Shown: piece by piece, positions 8,218 to 16,681 of the stretch
Numbering within the stretch: the stretch's first letter is position 1
How the letters are laid out: the number at the start of each line of letters is the position of its first letter
Source of the DNA: DATAZK01 sp965199805
Lineage (GTDB): Bacteria > Actinomycetota > Actinomycetes > Frankiales > Frankiaceae
Direction: 5' to 3'
Length of the DNA stretch: 64,000 nucleotides
Assembly (NCBI GenBank): GCA_965199805.1
Contig: CBDATO010000003.1
Coordinates: 682,001-746,000 of the forward strand
Translations under genes and position numbers: made by a program
The notes under the pieces: model-generated
The model's database searches: none
What the model was told of the DNA's origin: nothing
What the model saw: the letters and a program-made list of their open reading frames with translations, nothing else

Positions 8218-8645
8218 CCGACCCCCGGATCATCGACCTCGACGTCGACGACCCCCGCCTGCCGGAGCTGTACGAGGTCCTGCGGGCGCTGCGGACGGAG
8301 CTGACCCTCGAGCAGCTGCGCTCGGTGTACGCCGAAGGCCACGCCCAGGGGCTGCGCTACACCGCGGTCGAGGCCGGCGGCCGGATCGTCGCGGTGGCCG
8401 GCTGGCGGATCATCATCTGCACCACCGCGCTGCGCCGGCTCTACGTCGACGACCTCGTCACCGACCCGACCCTGCGCTCCACCGGCCACGGCGCCCTGCT
8501 GCTCGGCGAGCTCGCACGGCGGGCGCGCGACGCGGGCTGCACCACCCTGAGCCTGGAGTCAGGGGTGCAGCGCCGCGACGCGCACCGCTTCTACTTCCGC
8601 GAACGGATGAGCATCAGCGCCTACCACTTCGACAAGAAGCTCTAG
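8214..8645 (+). CDS. GNAT-family N-acetyltransferase
   Basis: A 143-residue protein starting at GTG 8214, which overlaps the previous stop as GTGA, with AGGAGA at 8203-8208. The acetyl-CoA site shows as LYVDDLVTDPTLRSTGHGALLL, whose RSTGHG is the R/QxxGxG/A loop. The C-terminal part (RRDAHRFYFRERM) is the usual GNAT beta6-alpha4 region. The substrate is unknown. Because it is coupled to the DUF692 cassette it may act on the same product, or it may simply be co-transcribed. It converges on pheT with an 11-nt gap. Confidence 0.85.
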   Translation: MTDPRIIDLDVDDPRLPELYEVLRALRTELTLEQLRSVYAEGHAQGLRYTAVEAGGRIVAVAGWRIIICTTALRRLYVDDLVTDPTLRSTGHGALLLGELARRARDAGCTTLSLESGVQRRDAHRFYFRERMSISAYHFDKKL

Positions 8646-8656
8646 CGGCTTCCGCC

Positions 8657-11143
8657 TCAGCGACGCAGCTCGGCGCCGGTGCGTTCGGTGGCCAGGGCGA
8701 CCGCCGTGTCACGCAGGCCGTTGACCTCCTCGGCGGTCAGCGTGCGATCCGCGCGCCACCGCATCCGGTACGCGAGCGACCGCTGACCGCGTGCGGTCGT
8801 GAAGTCGTCGAACACGCGTACCGACTCGAGGTCGGCGCCCGCCCCCTCGACCAGCGCGGCCTCGACCGCAGCGGCCGACGCCTCCTCCGGTACCAGCAGA
8901 GCCACGTCACGGTCGGCCGGCGGATACGGCGACAGCGGCGCGAGCACCGGCGCCGGCTCCGCGGCGGCGATGAGCGCCCCGAGGTCCAGCTCCATGGCGC
9001 ACGCCCGAGCCGGCAGGTCGGCGGCGCCGACCACCCGCGGATGCAGCTCGCCGGCGTAGCCGATCACCCGGTACGACGCGCCTGTCCCGATCGACAGCTC
9101 GGCGCAGCGCCCGGGGTGCCACGGCGCCTTCGCCCCGGCCGACACGGTGAGGGGGGTCCCGACGGCGGTCGCGAGGACGCGGGCGGCCTCGACGGCGTCG
9201 GCCCAGTCAGCGGGCCGGGCGGCAGCCAGCGGCCCGGCCGACACGCGTTCACCGGTCAGGACGACAGCGGCATGCGTCGGCTGGTGCGGCAGCGCCATCT
9301 CGAGCGCGATCAGCTCGTCGCCGGTGGGACGGCGGGTGACCGGCGGGACCGGCGGCACCGCCCAGCCCTCGGCCTCCGTGCGGGCGACGAAGACCGCACC
9401 CAACTCGAAGAGCGCCACGTCAGGGTTGCCCCGGCCCACATTGCGGCTCGCGGCGGCGATCAGCCCGGGCAGCAGGGTCGTACGCAGGTACGCCTCCGCT
9501 TCCGACAGCGGGTTCGCCACCCGCAGGCTGCGGCGCCGCTCGTCGTCGGCGTCGAGGCCGAGCCGGTCGGCGACGTCCTGCGCGACGAACGGCAGGAGCA
9601 GCACCTCGGCGTAACCGGCATCGGCGAGCGCGGCGGTGGCGCGCCGGCGTGCGCGCTGCGGACCCCGCAGGCCCCGGGCGGCGGGGGCGCGCGGCAACGT
9701 CACCGGGATGGTGCCGAAGCCCTCGAGCCGCAGCACCTCCTCGACGAGGTCGGCCGCGCGGGTGAGGTCGGGCCGCCAGGACGGCGGCTGCACGACGAAC
9801 CCGTCGGCCTCGGCGACGACGGTGCAGCCGACCTGCTCCAGGCGGGTCGTGATGGTGGCCGCGGGGTAGACGCGTCCGCCGAGCCGGTCGCACTCGCCGG
9901 CCGGCAGCACGACCGCAGGAAGGACGGCCACCTCGCCGACCTCGGTGACCAGCGCACCGGCCCCCGGGTAGGCGTCGCCGAGCATCATCCGGGCGGCCAC
10001 CTCGGCGGCTGGGCGGGCCAGCGCCGGGTCGACCCCGCGCTCGTAGCGGCGCGACGCCTCGGACGCCAGCCCGTGGCGGCGGACCGTACGGGCGACGACC
10101 GTCGGGTCGAACCAGGCCGACTCCAGCGCGACGGTGGTGGTCGAGACGGTGACCTCGGTGCGCGCCCCGCCCATGACGCCGGCGAGCGCGACCGGGCCGG
10201 CGGCGTCGGCGATGACGAGGTCCTCGGGATGCAGCGTGCGCTCCACGCCGTCAAGCGTGGTGAGCCGCTCGCCCGCCGTGGCCCGGCGGATGACGATCTC
10301 CCCCTGCAGCGCGTCGGCGTCGAAGGCGTGCAGCGGCTGCCCGAGGCCGAGCAGCACCAGGTTGGTGACGTCGACGATCTGCGAGATGGGCCGCATGCCG
10401 GCCGCGACCAGACGCGACTGCCAGGCGAGCGGCGAGTCCTGCTGCCCGCCGCCGGTCAGGCCGGTGAGCCGGGTCAGTGTGTAGTGCGCGCAGCCGGCCG
10501 GGTCGTCGATGCGCACGCCGCCCGCAGTGCCGGCGACCGGTGACAGCGGACCGGCGGCCGGGTCGGTGAAGTCCAGCCCGAAGGCGGTGGCCAGCTCGCG
10601 GGCGAGCCCGCGGTGCGAGAGTGCGTAGCCGCGGTCGCTCGTCACCTCGAGCTCCAGCACCGCGTCGGGCCAGCCGAGGAGCGCGGGTACGTCGGCGCCG
10701 AGCGGGGTCTCGCGCGGCAGCACCAGGATGCCGCGGTGGTCGTCGCCCAGGCCGAGCTCGCGGGCCGAGCAGATCATGCCGTCGGACACGCGCCCGTACG
10801 TCTCGCGCGCGCTGATGGCGAAGCCACCGGGCAGGACGACGCCGGGCAGCGCCACGGGCACCCGGTCGCCGACCGCGAAGTTGGTCGCCCCGCAGACGAT
10901 GCCGCGCGTCTCGCCGGCGTCATCGACCTGCACCTCGCAGAACCGGATCGGCTTCTTGAAGCCGGTGAGCTCCTCGATCGAGCGCACCTCACCGACGACG
11001 ACGCCGTCGATCGCGGACTCCCCCGCTCCGAGCAGCTCGATGATCTCGACCTTCAGGCCGGCGTCGGTGAGGGCATCACCGCAGGTGACAGCGTCGGGCA
11101 GGCCGGGGACGAGCTCCCGCAGCCAGGAATGGACGGCGCGCAT
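8657..11143 (-). CDS. pheT: Phenylalanyl-tRNA synthetase beta subunit
   Basis: The beta chain of the alpha2-beta2 synthetase that charges tRNA-Phe. The 828 residues show the expected order: an N-terminal catalytic-like start (MRAVHSWLRELVPGLPD), an EMAP/tRNA-binding fold (about 40-150, with EVQVDDAGETRGIVCGATNF), B3/B4 editing and B5 domains, a catalytic-like core, and an FDX-ACB anticodon-binding end (LSPYPPADRDVALLVPEE). The ATG overlaps the pheS stop by one base (TAATG), so the two subunits are coupled. Confidence 0.97.
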   Translation of the reverse strand: MRAVHSWLRELVPGLPDAVTCGDALTDAGLKVEIIELLGAGESAIDGVVVGEVRSIEELTGFKKPIRFCEVQVDDAGETRGIVCGATNFAVGDRVPVALPGVVLPGGFAISARETYGRVSDGMICSARELGLGDDHRGILVLPRETPLGADVPALLGWPDAVLELEVTSDRGYALSHRGLARELATAFGLDFTDPAAGPLSPVAGTAGGVRIDDPAGCAHYTLTRLTGLTGGGQQDSPLAWQSRLVAAGMRPISQIVDVTNLVLLGLGQPLHAFDADALQGEIVIRRATAGERLTTLDGVERTLHPEDLVIADAAGPVALAGVMGGARTEVTVSTTTVALESAWFDPTVVARTVRRHGLASEASRRYERGVDPALARPAAEVAARMMLGDAYPGAGALVTEVGEVAVLPAVVLPAGECDRLGGRVYPAATITTRLEQVGCTVVAEADGFVVQPPSWRPDLTRAADLVEEVLRLEGFGTIPVTLPRAPAARGLRGPQRARRRATAALADAGYAEVLLLPFVAQDVADRLGLDADDERRRSLRVANPLSEAEAYLRTTLLPGLIAAASRNVGRGNPDVALFELGAVFVARTEAEGWAVPPVPPVTRRPTGDELIALEMALPHQPTHAAVVLTGERVSAGPLAAARPADWADAVEAARVLATAVGTPLTVSAGAKAPWHPGRCAELSIGTGASYRVIGYAGELHPRVVGAADLPARACAMELDLGALIAAAEPAPVLAPLSPYPPADRDVALLVPEEASAAAVEAALVEGAGADLESVRVFDDFTTARGQRSLAYRMRWRADRTLTAEEVNGLRDTAVALATERTGAELRR

Positions 11144-12264
11144 TACAGGACCTTCCCGCCCGCGAAGGGCGCAGCGAAGCGGACGTCACCGTCGAGCAGG
11201 ACGCGCATGTCGGACAGGCCGTGCAGCGCCATGACGGTGCGCTCGAGACCCATGCCGAAGGCGAAGCCGGTGTAGCGCTCGCTGTCGATGCCGCAGGCGG
11301 TCAGCACCGCCGGGTCGACCATGCCGCAGCCGCCCCACTCGAGCCAGCCCTCGCCGCCGCAGATGCGGCAGTTCGGATCGGCCGGGTCACCTCCGCAGCC
11401 GAAGCACTGCAGGTCGATCTCGGCCGACGGCTCGGTGAAGGGGAAGAAGTGCGGACGCAGGCGCGTACGCAGTGGCTTGCCGCCGAGCCCGCCGCCGAAC
11501 ATCGCCGAGGCGAACGAGTCGAGCGTGCCGCGCAGGTCGGCCATCGACAGCCCCTCGTCGACCGCGAGGCCTTCGAGTTGGGTGAAGACCGGCAGGTGGG
11601 TGGCGTCGATGGTGTCGGCACGGAAGACCCGGCCCGGGCACACCACGTACACCGGCAGGTCACGCTCGAGCAGCGCCCGCACCTGCACCGGCGACGTCTG
11701 CGTACGCAGGACGACCTGGGCGGCGGTGGGCTCGACATAGAGCGTGTCCTGCAGCTCGCGGGACGCGTGGTCGGGCGGGGTGTTCAACGCGTCGAAGTTG
11801 AACCATCCGTGCTCGACCTCGGGTCCCTCGGCGACCTCGTAACCCATGGCCACGAAGACGTCGACGACCCGGTCGACGACGAGCGACAGCGGGTGGCGGG
11901 CGCCGACGGGGGCGCGCACGACCGGCACCGTGACGTCGACGACCTCCTCGATCAGCACGCGGGCGTCGCGCTCGGCGAGCAGCTGGGCCGCACGCGCCTC
12001 GAAGGCGGCGTTGATGCTGGTGGTCAGGGCATTGAGCCGCTTGCCGGGCTCGGCGCGCTCGGGGCCCGGCAGGCTGCCGAGCGCGCGCCGGGCCAGCGAC
12101 AGCGCGGCGGCACGGCCGCTGACCTGCGCGGTACGTACCTCGTTCAGCGCGTCGAGGTCGCCGGCGGCGGAGATGGCGGCGATGGCCCGATCGCGCAGCC
12201 GTCCGAGAGCGGTGTCGGAGAGGTCGTGGGTGGCCGCGGGCTCGGCCGGACTTTCGGAAGACAT
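11143..12264 (-). CDS. pheS: Phenylalanyl-tRNA synthetase alpha subunit
   Basis: The catalytic class-II synthetase subunit, 373 residues. The N-terminal coiled coil is followed by motif 2 (RVFRADTIDATHLPVFTQLE) and motif 3 near the C-terminus (FAFGMGLERTVM). A Cys-rich insertion (CFGCGG...CRICGGEGW) resembles the one I recall from other actinobacterial PheS. The ATG is at 12262-12264. The 93 nt between this gene and the histidine kinase upstream show no clear terminator, attenuator leader peptide or T-box. Confidence 0.97.
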   Translation of the reverse strand: MSSESPAEPAATHDLSDTALGRLRDRAIAAISAAGDLDALNEVRTAQVSGRAAALSLARRALGSLPGPERAEPGKRLNALTTSINAAFEARAAQLLAERDARVLIEEVVDVTVPVVRAPVGARHPLSLVVDRVVDVFVAMGYEVAEGPEVEHGWFNFDALNTPPDHASRELQDTLYVEPTAAQVVLRTQTSPVQVRALLERDLPVYVVCPGRVFRADTIDATHLPVFTQLEGLAVDEGLSMADLRGTLDSFASAMFGGGLGGKPLRTRLRPHFFPFTEPSAEIDLQCFGCGGDPADPNCRICGGEGWLEWGGCGMVDPAVLTACGIDSERYTGFAFGMGLERTVMALHGLSDMRVLLDGDVRFAAPFAGGKVL

Positions 12265-12357
12265 GCGTGACCTCGGGTTGAAGGATCCGGGGGATCGGGG
12301 CTCGGGACAGGGTCGAAGGCGGCCCGCCGGACTCCGTGCTGCGCTCGACCGGGTCGG

Positions 12358-13494
12358 TCAGGCGTAGGTGGGGGTGCCGGCAGGCACGGTAAATCGGAAC
12401 TCGGCCCCGCCGGCCTCGGAGCGGCCGGCCACGATCGTGCCGCCGTGCGCCTCCACAATCCCCTTGACGATGAACAGGCCGAGGCCGGTGCCACCCCGGC
12501 GCGCACCACCGCGCCAGAACTTGGTGAACACCCGTGCCACCGTCTCCTCCGGGATGCCGTCACCTTCGTCGCTCACCGTGACGGCCGCGCCGGACTGACC
12601 GTCCAGCGTCTCGACCCGGATGGTCACCGTGCCCTCGCCGTGACGCAAGGCGTTTTCGACGAGGTTGTGCAGGACCTGGGACAGCTTGTCGGGGTCGACC
12701 CACATCTCGGGCAGCTCGGAGGTGGCGACGACGCGGAAGCGCTCCTCGGCCTCGCCGGAGGCCACCGAGCCGGCCACCACCCGGCGGACGGCCGCCTCGA
12801 CGTCGACGACTTGGCGGCGCAGCTCGAGACGGCCGGCGTCGATACGCGACACGTCCAGCAGCTCGGCGAGCAGCCGGGTGACCCGGTCGGCGTCGGCGTT
12901 GACGGTGGCGAGCATGAGCAGCTTCTGCTCGTCGGTGAAGCGGTCCCACTTGGCGAGCAGCGTCGCGGTGAAGCCCTTGACGCTGGTGAGCGGCGAGCGC
13001 AGCTCGTGGGCAACGGTGCTGACGAGATCGGCCCGGCTGCGCTCGAGGCGCTCGCGGGTGTCGGTGCCGCGCAGGCAGATGACGACCTGGCTGACCGCGC
13101 CGTCCTGGCGGCCGTAGCGCGTCGTGACCAGCAGCTCGCTCTCGGCGCCGGCGTGGATCAGCAGCAGCGTGCGCTCGGGCTGGCGGCGCACCCCGGGCAG
13201 GTCGAGCAGACCGCGGCTGCACTCCCACCAGTCGTTTCCACGCTCGTCGAGCAGGGTGACCAGCTCCGGCAGGCGACGACCGACGGCCTGAGCCGGATCG
13301 TCGGGCAGGTGCAGCAGCCGGGCGGCGACCGCATTCACCAGCCTGATCGTGCCGTCCGCCGCGGTGACGACGACACCGTCGGGCAGGTCGTCGGCATCCA
13401 TGAGCAACGGGGCGGTGGGCTGCTCGGGGACGGCCGCGGCGCTCACCCGGGGCAGCGAATCACCGGGTGACGCATTCGTCGTCATCGCGCTCAC
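12358..13494 (-). CDS. Soluble PAS-containing sensor histidine kinase
   Basis: A 378-residue cytoplasmic kinase without membrane segments. A PAS-like sensor domain (about 33-145) is followed by the HisKA H-box VAHELRSPLTSVKG with phospho-acceptor H163. The HATPase_c domain has N-box NLVENALRHG, G1 DEGDGIP and G2 GGTGLGLFIV. The GTG at 13492-13494 overlaps the upstream methyltransferase stop as GTGA, so I prefer it to the ATG 9 nt further in. No response regulator is adjacent. A kinase at this place, between an rRNA methylase gene and pheS, is also present in Streptomyces as I recall, so it is likely ancestral. Its signal is unknown. Confidence 0.9.
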   Translation of the reverse strand: MSAMTTNASPGDSLPRVSAAAVPEQPTAPLLMDADDLPDGVVVTAADGTIRLVNAVAARLLHLPDDPAQAVGRRLPELVTLLDERGNDWWECSRGLLDLPGVRRQPERTLLLIHAGAESELLVTTRYGRQDGAVSQVVICLRGTDTRERLERSRADLVSTVAHELRSPLTSVKGFTATLLAKWDRFTDEQKLLMLATVNADADRVTRLLAELLDVSRIDAGRLELRRQVVDVEAAVRRVVAGSVASGEAEERFRVVATSELPEMWVDPDKLSQVLHNLVENALRHGEGTVTIRVETLDGQSGAAVTVSDEGDGIPEETVARVFTKFWRGGARRGGTGLGLFIVKGIVEAHGGTIVAGRSEAGGAEFRFTVPAGTPTYA

Positions 13495-14333
13495 GAGCCC
13501 TGCCCCCTCCCGGACGAACCGACTGCCACCCGCGCCGACTCGTAGAGGCACACCGCCGCCGCGGACGCGAGGTTCAACGACTCGGCGCGACCGTACACCG
13601 GGACGCCGACTGCCCTATCGACTCTACGGAGCACCTCGGGAGACAGGCCGTGCGCCTCGTTGCCGAACACCCAGGCGTGATCACCGGCGAGCAGGGCGCT
13701 CACGTCGTCGTCGTACAGGCCGGCCTCCGCGTATCCGTCGGCGGCGAGGGTGCGGCAGCCCGCTTCCCGCAGGATCGTCAGGGTCTCGTCCGCAGCGATC
13801 CCGTCGACGACCGGCAGGTGCAGCAGGCTCCCCGCCGACGCGCGTACGCACTTGCCCGACCACGGGTCGACGCTGTCACCGGCCAGCACGACGCAGTCGG
13901 CCCCGGCAGCATCGGCGGTACGGATGACCGTGCCCGCATTGCCGGGATCCCGTGCCTCGACCAGCACGACCACGAGCCGGGCCCCGGGTCGCGCCGCCGG
14001 GCGCTGCAGCGTCTCGCGAAGGTCCGCCTCCGCCAGCGCGGCCACCGCGACGATCCCCTGCGGGGTCACGGTCTCCGACAGGGCGGCGGCGGCCTCGGGG
14101 GTGACGACCCACGGACGGGTGCCGGCGTCGCGTACCCGGGTCAGCAGCGCCTCGTGGCGGTGCGCCGCCTCTTGGGTGACGTACAGGTCGAGCACGAGAC
14201 CGGCGTCGGCGGCGGCGCTCACCGCGGACGGCCCCTCCAACAGCACACGCCCCTGCTCGCGCCGGCCGGATCGCCGCAACAGCTTGTGCGCTGTGACGAT
14301 CCGGCCGCTTCGCGCGGTCAGGGGCGTGGTCAT
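13491..14333 (-). CDS. TrmH/SpoU-family RNA 2'-O-methyltransferase
   Basis: A 280-residue SPOUT enzyme that uses SAM to methylate a ribose in rRNA or tRNA. An N-terminal substrate-binding domain (ending near EGPSAVSAAADAG) precedes the knot domain with motif 1 (EARDPGNAGTVIRTADAAGA), motif 2 (VFGNEAHGLS) and motif 3 (VPVYGRAESLNLASAAAVCL). The ATG at 14331-14333 gives the normal N-terminus (MTTPLTARSGRIVTAHKLL). It follows rplT, as in other actinomycetes. The exact nucleotide modified cannot be read from sequence. Confidence 0.92.
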   Translation of the reverse strand: MTTPLTARSGRIVTAHKLLRRSGRREQGRVLLEGPSAVSAAADAGLVLDLYVTQEAAHRHEALLTRVRDAGTRPWVVTPEAAAALSETVTPQGIVAVAALAEADLRETLQRPAARPGARLVVVLVEARDPGNAGTVIRTADAAGADCVVLAGDSVDPWSGKCVRASAGSLLHLPVVDGIAADETLTILREAGCRTLAADGYAEAGLYDDDVSALLAGDHAWVFGNEAHGLSPEVLRRVDRAVGVPVYGRAESLNLASAAAVCLYESARVAVGSSGRGQGS

Positions 14334-14362
14334 GCTGGATGGTCCGACGAGCGGACCGGCCG

Positions 14363-14743
14363 TCAGGCCGCGGGGGCGCTGGTGTCGGCCGGCAGGTTCT
14401 CGCGCGCCACGGCGACCAGGGCGCGGAAGGCGTCGGGGTCGGTGACGGCCAGGTCGGCCAGCATCTTGCGGTCGACCTCGACCTCGGCGGCCTTGAGGCC
14501 CTGGATGAACCGGTTGTAGGTCATGCCCTCGGCGCGGGCCGCCGCGTTGATACGCGTGATCCACAGCTGCCGGAAGTCACCCTTGCGGGCGCGACGGTCG
14601 CGGTAGCTGTAGGTCATCGAGTGGAGCATCTGCTCCTTCGCCTTGCGGTACAGGCGGGAGCGCTGGCCGCGGTAACCGCTGGCCTGGTCGAGGATCTCGC
14701 GACGCTTCTTCTGGGCGTTGACCGCCCGCTTCACGCGTGCCAT
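14363..14743 (-). CDS. rplT: 50S ribosomal protein L20
   Basis: A 126-residue large-subunit protein needed early in 50S assembly. The start MARVKRAVNAQKKRREIL and the GYRGQRSRLYRKAKEQ block are typical. The ATG at 14741-14743 is preferred over an in-frame ATG 12 nt upstream because it gives the conserved MARVKR start. It is the third gene of infC-rpmI-rplT. The C-terminus carries a short acidic/Ala extension (LPADTSAPAA). Confidence 0.97.
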   Translation of the reverse strand: MARVKRAVNAQKKRREILDQASGYRGQRSRLYRKAKEQMLHSMTYSYRDRRARKGDFRQLWITRINAAARAEGMTYNRFIQGLKAAEVEVDRKMLADLAVTDPDAFRALVAVARENLPADTSAPAA

Positions 14744-14837
14744 GGAAAAGAACAACTCCTATCGGGAAGGACACTGCCGGCGGCGCGATGGCCGAGCACG
14801 AGCAGCGGTGGGCGTCAGGCCCGGAACGACATGCCGA

Positions 14838-15032
14838 CTAGCGGCCGAGCAGCTTCTTGGCCTTGGCGGTGTCGCCCGGGGACAGGACGACCTCGTTGTC
14901 GAGGCGCCGCGTCCGCCTGCTCGTCTTGTGCTCGAGCAGGTGATTGCGGTTGGCCCGGCGGCGCATGAGCTTGCCGGTGCCGGTGACCCGGAACCGCTTC
15001 TTCGCGCCGCTGTGGGTCTTCATCTTGGGCAT
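14838..15032 (-). CDS. rpmI: 50S ribosomal protein L35
   Basis: A 64-residue basic ribosomal protein with the usual MPKMKTHSGAKKRFRVTGTG start and a C-terminal KAKKLLGR. It sits between infC and rplT, 94 nt upstream of rplT. Confidence 0.97.
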   Translation of the reverse strand: MPKMKTHSGAKKRFRVTGTGKLMRRRANRNHLLEHKTSRRTRRLDNEVVLSPGDTAKAKKLLGR

Positions 15033-15092
15033 CTGGAGACGTCTACCTCTGTCAGGACCCGGAACTGCCGGGTGAGGACGGCTTGCATGGAA

Positions 15093-15123
15093 CGCCGCCC
15101 GAGTGCGAGGCGCCCGGGCGGCG
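15093..15123 (-). promoter_or_regulatory. GC-rich hairpin between infC and rpmI
   Basis: CGCCGCCCG (15093-15101) pairs with CGGGCGGCG (15115-15123) around a 13-nt loop, just after the infC stop. There is no U-tract, so it is more likely an attenuating or RNA-processing hairpin than a terminator. L20-controlled leaders occur in this operon in other bacteria; a match to those was not established. Confidence 0.4.
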
Positions 15124-15144
15124 GTTGGTGCGGTGGGACAAGAG

Positions 15145-15726
15145 CTAGCTGACGGTCTCGGGCTCCGGCTCGTTCTCGGGCTCGTGCTCGGCCGGGGACG
15201 CTGCGCGCGCCACCGGTCGCTTGTGCGGAGCGACGACCATGGTCATGTTTCGACCGTCCTGCTTGGGCGCCGCCTCGACGAAGCCGAGCTCGTCGATGTC
15301 GCCCGCGAGACGCTGCAGCAACCGGAAACCGAGCTCCGGCCGCGACTGCTCCCGTCCGCGGAACATGATCGTGATCTTCACCTTGTCACCGGCCTTGAGG
15401 AACCGCACGACGTGACCCTTCTTGGTCTCGTAGTCGTGCGGGTCGATCTTGGGCCGGAGCTTCATTTCCTTGATGACGGTCTGGACCTGGTTACGCCGGG
15501 CCTCGCGCCGCTTCTGGTCGTTCTCGTACTTGAACTTGCCGTAGTCCATCAACTTGCAGACGGGCGGACGCTGGTTGGGCGCGATCTCGACGAGGTCGAG
15601 GTCGGCTTCCTCCGCCATGCGCAGTGCATTGTCGATGGCGACGATCCCCACCTGCTCACCGTTGGGTCCGAGCAAGCGGACCTCGGGAACACGGATGCGG
15701 TCGTTGATACGGGGCTCGACGCTGAT
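15145..15726 (-). CDS. infC: Translation initiation factor IF-3
   Basis: It binds the 30S subunit and proofreads the start codon. The protein has the IF3 N-domain (EPRINDRIRVPEVRLLG), the linker (PPVCKLMDYGKFKYEN) and the C-domain (KKGHVVRFLKAGDKVKITI), plus an acidic Glu/Pro tail. I place the start at ATC 15724-15726, giving 193 residues that begin ISVEPRIND. AAGGAG lies five bases before this ATC, whereas the in-frame GTG at 15730-15732 touches the Shine-Dalgarno sequence. A rare AUC/AUU start allowing self-control is established for infC in other bacteria. Confidence 0.93.
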   Translation of the reverse strand: MSVEPRINDRIRVPEVRLLGPNGEQVGIVAIDNALRMAEEADLDLVEIAPNQRPPVCKLMDYGKFKYENDQKRREARRNQVQTVIKEMKLRPKIDPHDYETKKGHVVRFLKAGDKVKITIMFRGREQSRPELGFRLLQRLAGDIDELGFVEAAPKQDGRNMTMVVAPHKRPVARAASPAEHEPENEPEPETVS

Positions 15727-15737
15727 GGGCACTCCTT
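15724..15737 (-). promoter_or_regulatory. infC ribosome-binding site with non-canonical AUC start
   Basis: On the minus strand the order is AAGGAG (15732-15737), spacer TGCCC, then ATC (15724-15726). The spacing is ideal for ATC and impossible for the nearest GTG, which overlaps the last base of the Shine-Dalgarno sequence. The site sets the start and suggests IF3 autoregulation. Confidence 0.7.
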
Positions 15738-15987
15738 CGGGTCTGACAGCGCTACTGGTGTCGCGGGACCGCCGGGGAGCTCACACATGAGCTGCGCCGA
15801 CACGAGCGGTGGCCGCGACCCGGCCGTGGGAACGACCGAGCTGCCGACCCGAACCCGGCTACCAGGAGCAGCGCGGGTGGGAGGCAGAACCTCCGCTTGT
15901 GCCCGGCCCGTCAACTGCTGCACGCAATAGCCGACGAAACGGGTGGTCGCGTTCACCGTACCCGTTGATCGACCGGGCGTCGAGCGG
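15738..15987 (-). other. infC upstream region, no gene
   Basis: The 250 bp between the SseB-like gene and infC hold no credible gene. They contain a short dyad, GGAGG-CAGAA-CCTCC (15880-15894), and must carry the infC operon promoter, which I could not assign to specific hexamers. Confidence 0.5.
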
Positions 15988-16626
15988 TCAGGCGAGCAAC
16001 AGCCCGACCGGTCGTACGCCGTCCTCCGCCTCCGGAGGCAGCACCATGAGCTGCGCTCCTGCGGGGGCGTGGGCGAGCAGCTCCTGCGCCCAGGCGGCGT
16101 CGAGCGTGCCGTCCGGGCAGACGACCGCGAGCGCCGGTCCGGCCGGGGCGTCGATCGCGTACGCCCGGTGCACCGCCGAGCGCGCCGCCTTGCGCAACCG
16201 GCGGCCCGGCTTCCAGGACGGGGTCGCGTACGCGGGCTGCTCGAGGACGGGCTCCGGCGGCGCGGGGGCTTCGAGCTGCATCGTCCAGGCGTGCGGGCTG
16301 CCGGGGTCCAGCACGATCGGCAGCTGCTCGGCGGTCGCGTACGCGAGCACCTCGGAGGCGGGGCGGGGCACCGGGCGCGCGTCGGCCCGCCAGGCGGTCA
16401 GCGCGTCGAGACCGGTGAACACGGGCAGCGCCTGCGCCCCGTCCGCCGACTCGAGCAGGGCAAGGGCCATCTCGCCCTCGCTCGCGTGCTCGGCGCCCGG
16501 CAGCGCGACGACCGCCACGAGCAGGCGGGCCTCGGCGAATGCGCCCGAGATCCGGGCGGGGTCACGGGAGGCGAGCGCGGCGACCAGCGCCGCATCCACC
16601 TCACCGCGGTCCAACCTTGCGATCAC
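15988..16626 (-). CDS. SseB-family protein
   Basis: A protein of about 212 residues resembling the SseB N-terminal-domain proteins of actinobacteria. Features are ALLESADGAQALPVFTGLDALTAWR, the region PRPASEVLAYATAEQLPIVLDP, and a C-terminal domain starting AYATPSWKPGRRL. No catalytic motif is visible and the cellular role is unknown. The only plausible in-frame start after the hisG stop is GTG 16624-16626, with a weak GAGG two or three bases upstream, so the start is uncertain. It sits between infC and hisG on the same strand. Confidence 0.7.
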   Translation of the reverse strand: MIARLDRGEVDAALVAALASRDPARISGAFAEARLLVAVVALPGAEHASEGEMALALLESADGAQALPVFTGLDALTAWRADARPVPRPASEVLAYATAEQLPIVLDPGSPHAWTMQLEAPAPPEPVLEQPAYATPSWKPGRRLRKAARSAVHRAYAIDAPAGPALAVVCPDGTLDAAWAQELLAHAPAGAQLMVLPPEAEDGVRPVGLLLA

Positions 16627-16681
16627 TGCCTCTGGCGCGGACCCGCGCCTCTCTCGCTTCGCTCGCTCGGTCGCGATCCGC

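Noticed and set aside
8138..10543. Plus-strand open frame of 801 codons
   Set aside because: It overlaps the GNAT gene in another frame and is antisense to pheT. Sequence is Arg/Gly low complexity.
12265..12357. T-box or attenuator before pheST
   Set aside because: No leader peptide rich in Phe, no T-box sequence and no terminator/antiterminator pair is visible in the 93-nt gap.
16627..16681. Repeat-like GAGCGAGCGAAGCGAGAG stretch between hisG and the SseB-like gene
   Set aside because: Only one copy was noticed and it makes no good hairpin. It may just be a short GC-rich spacer.
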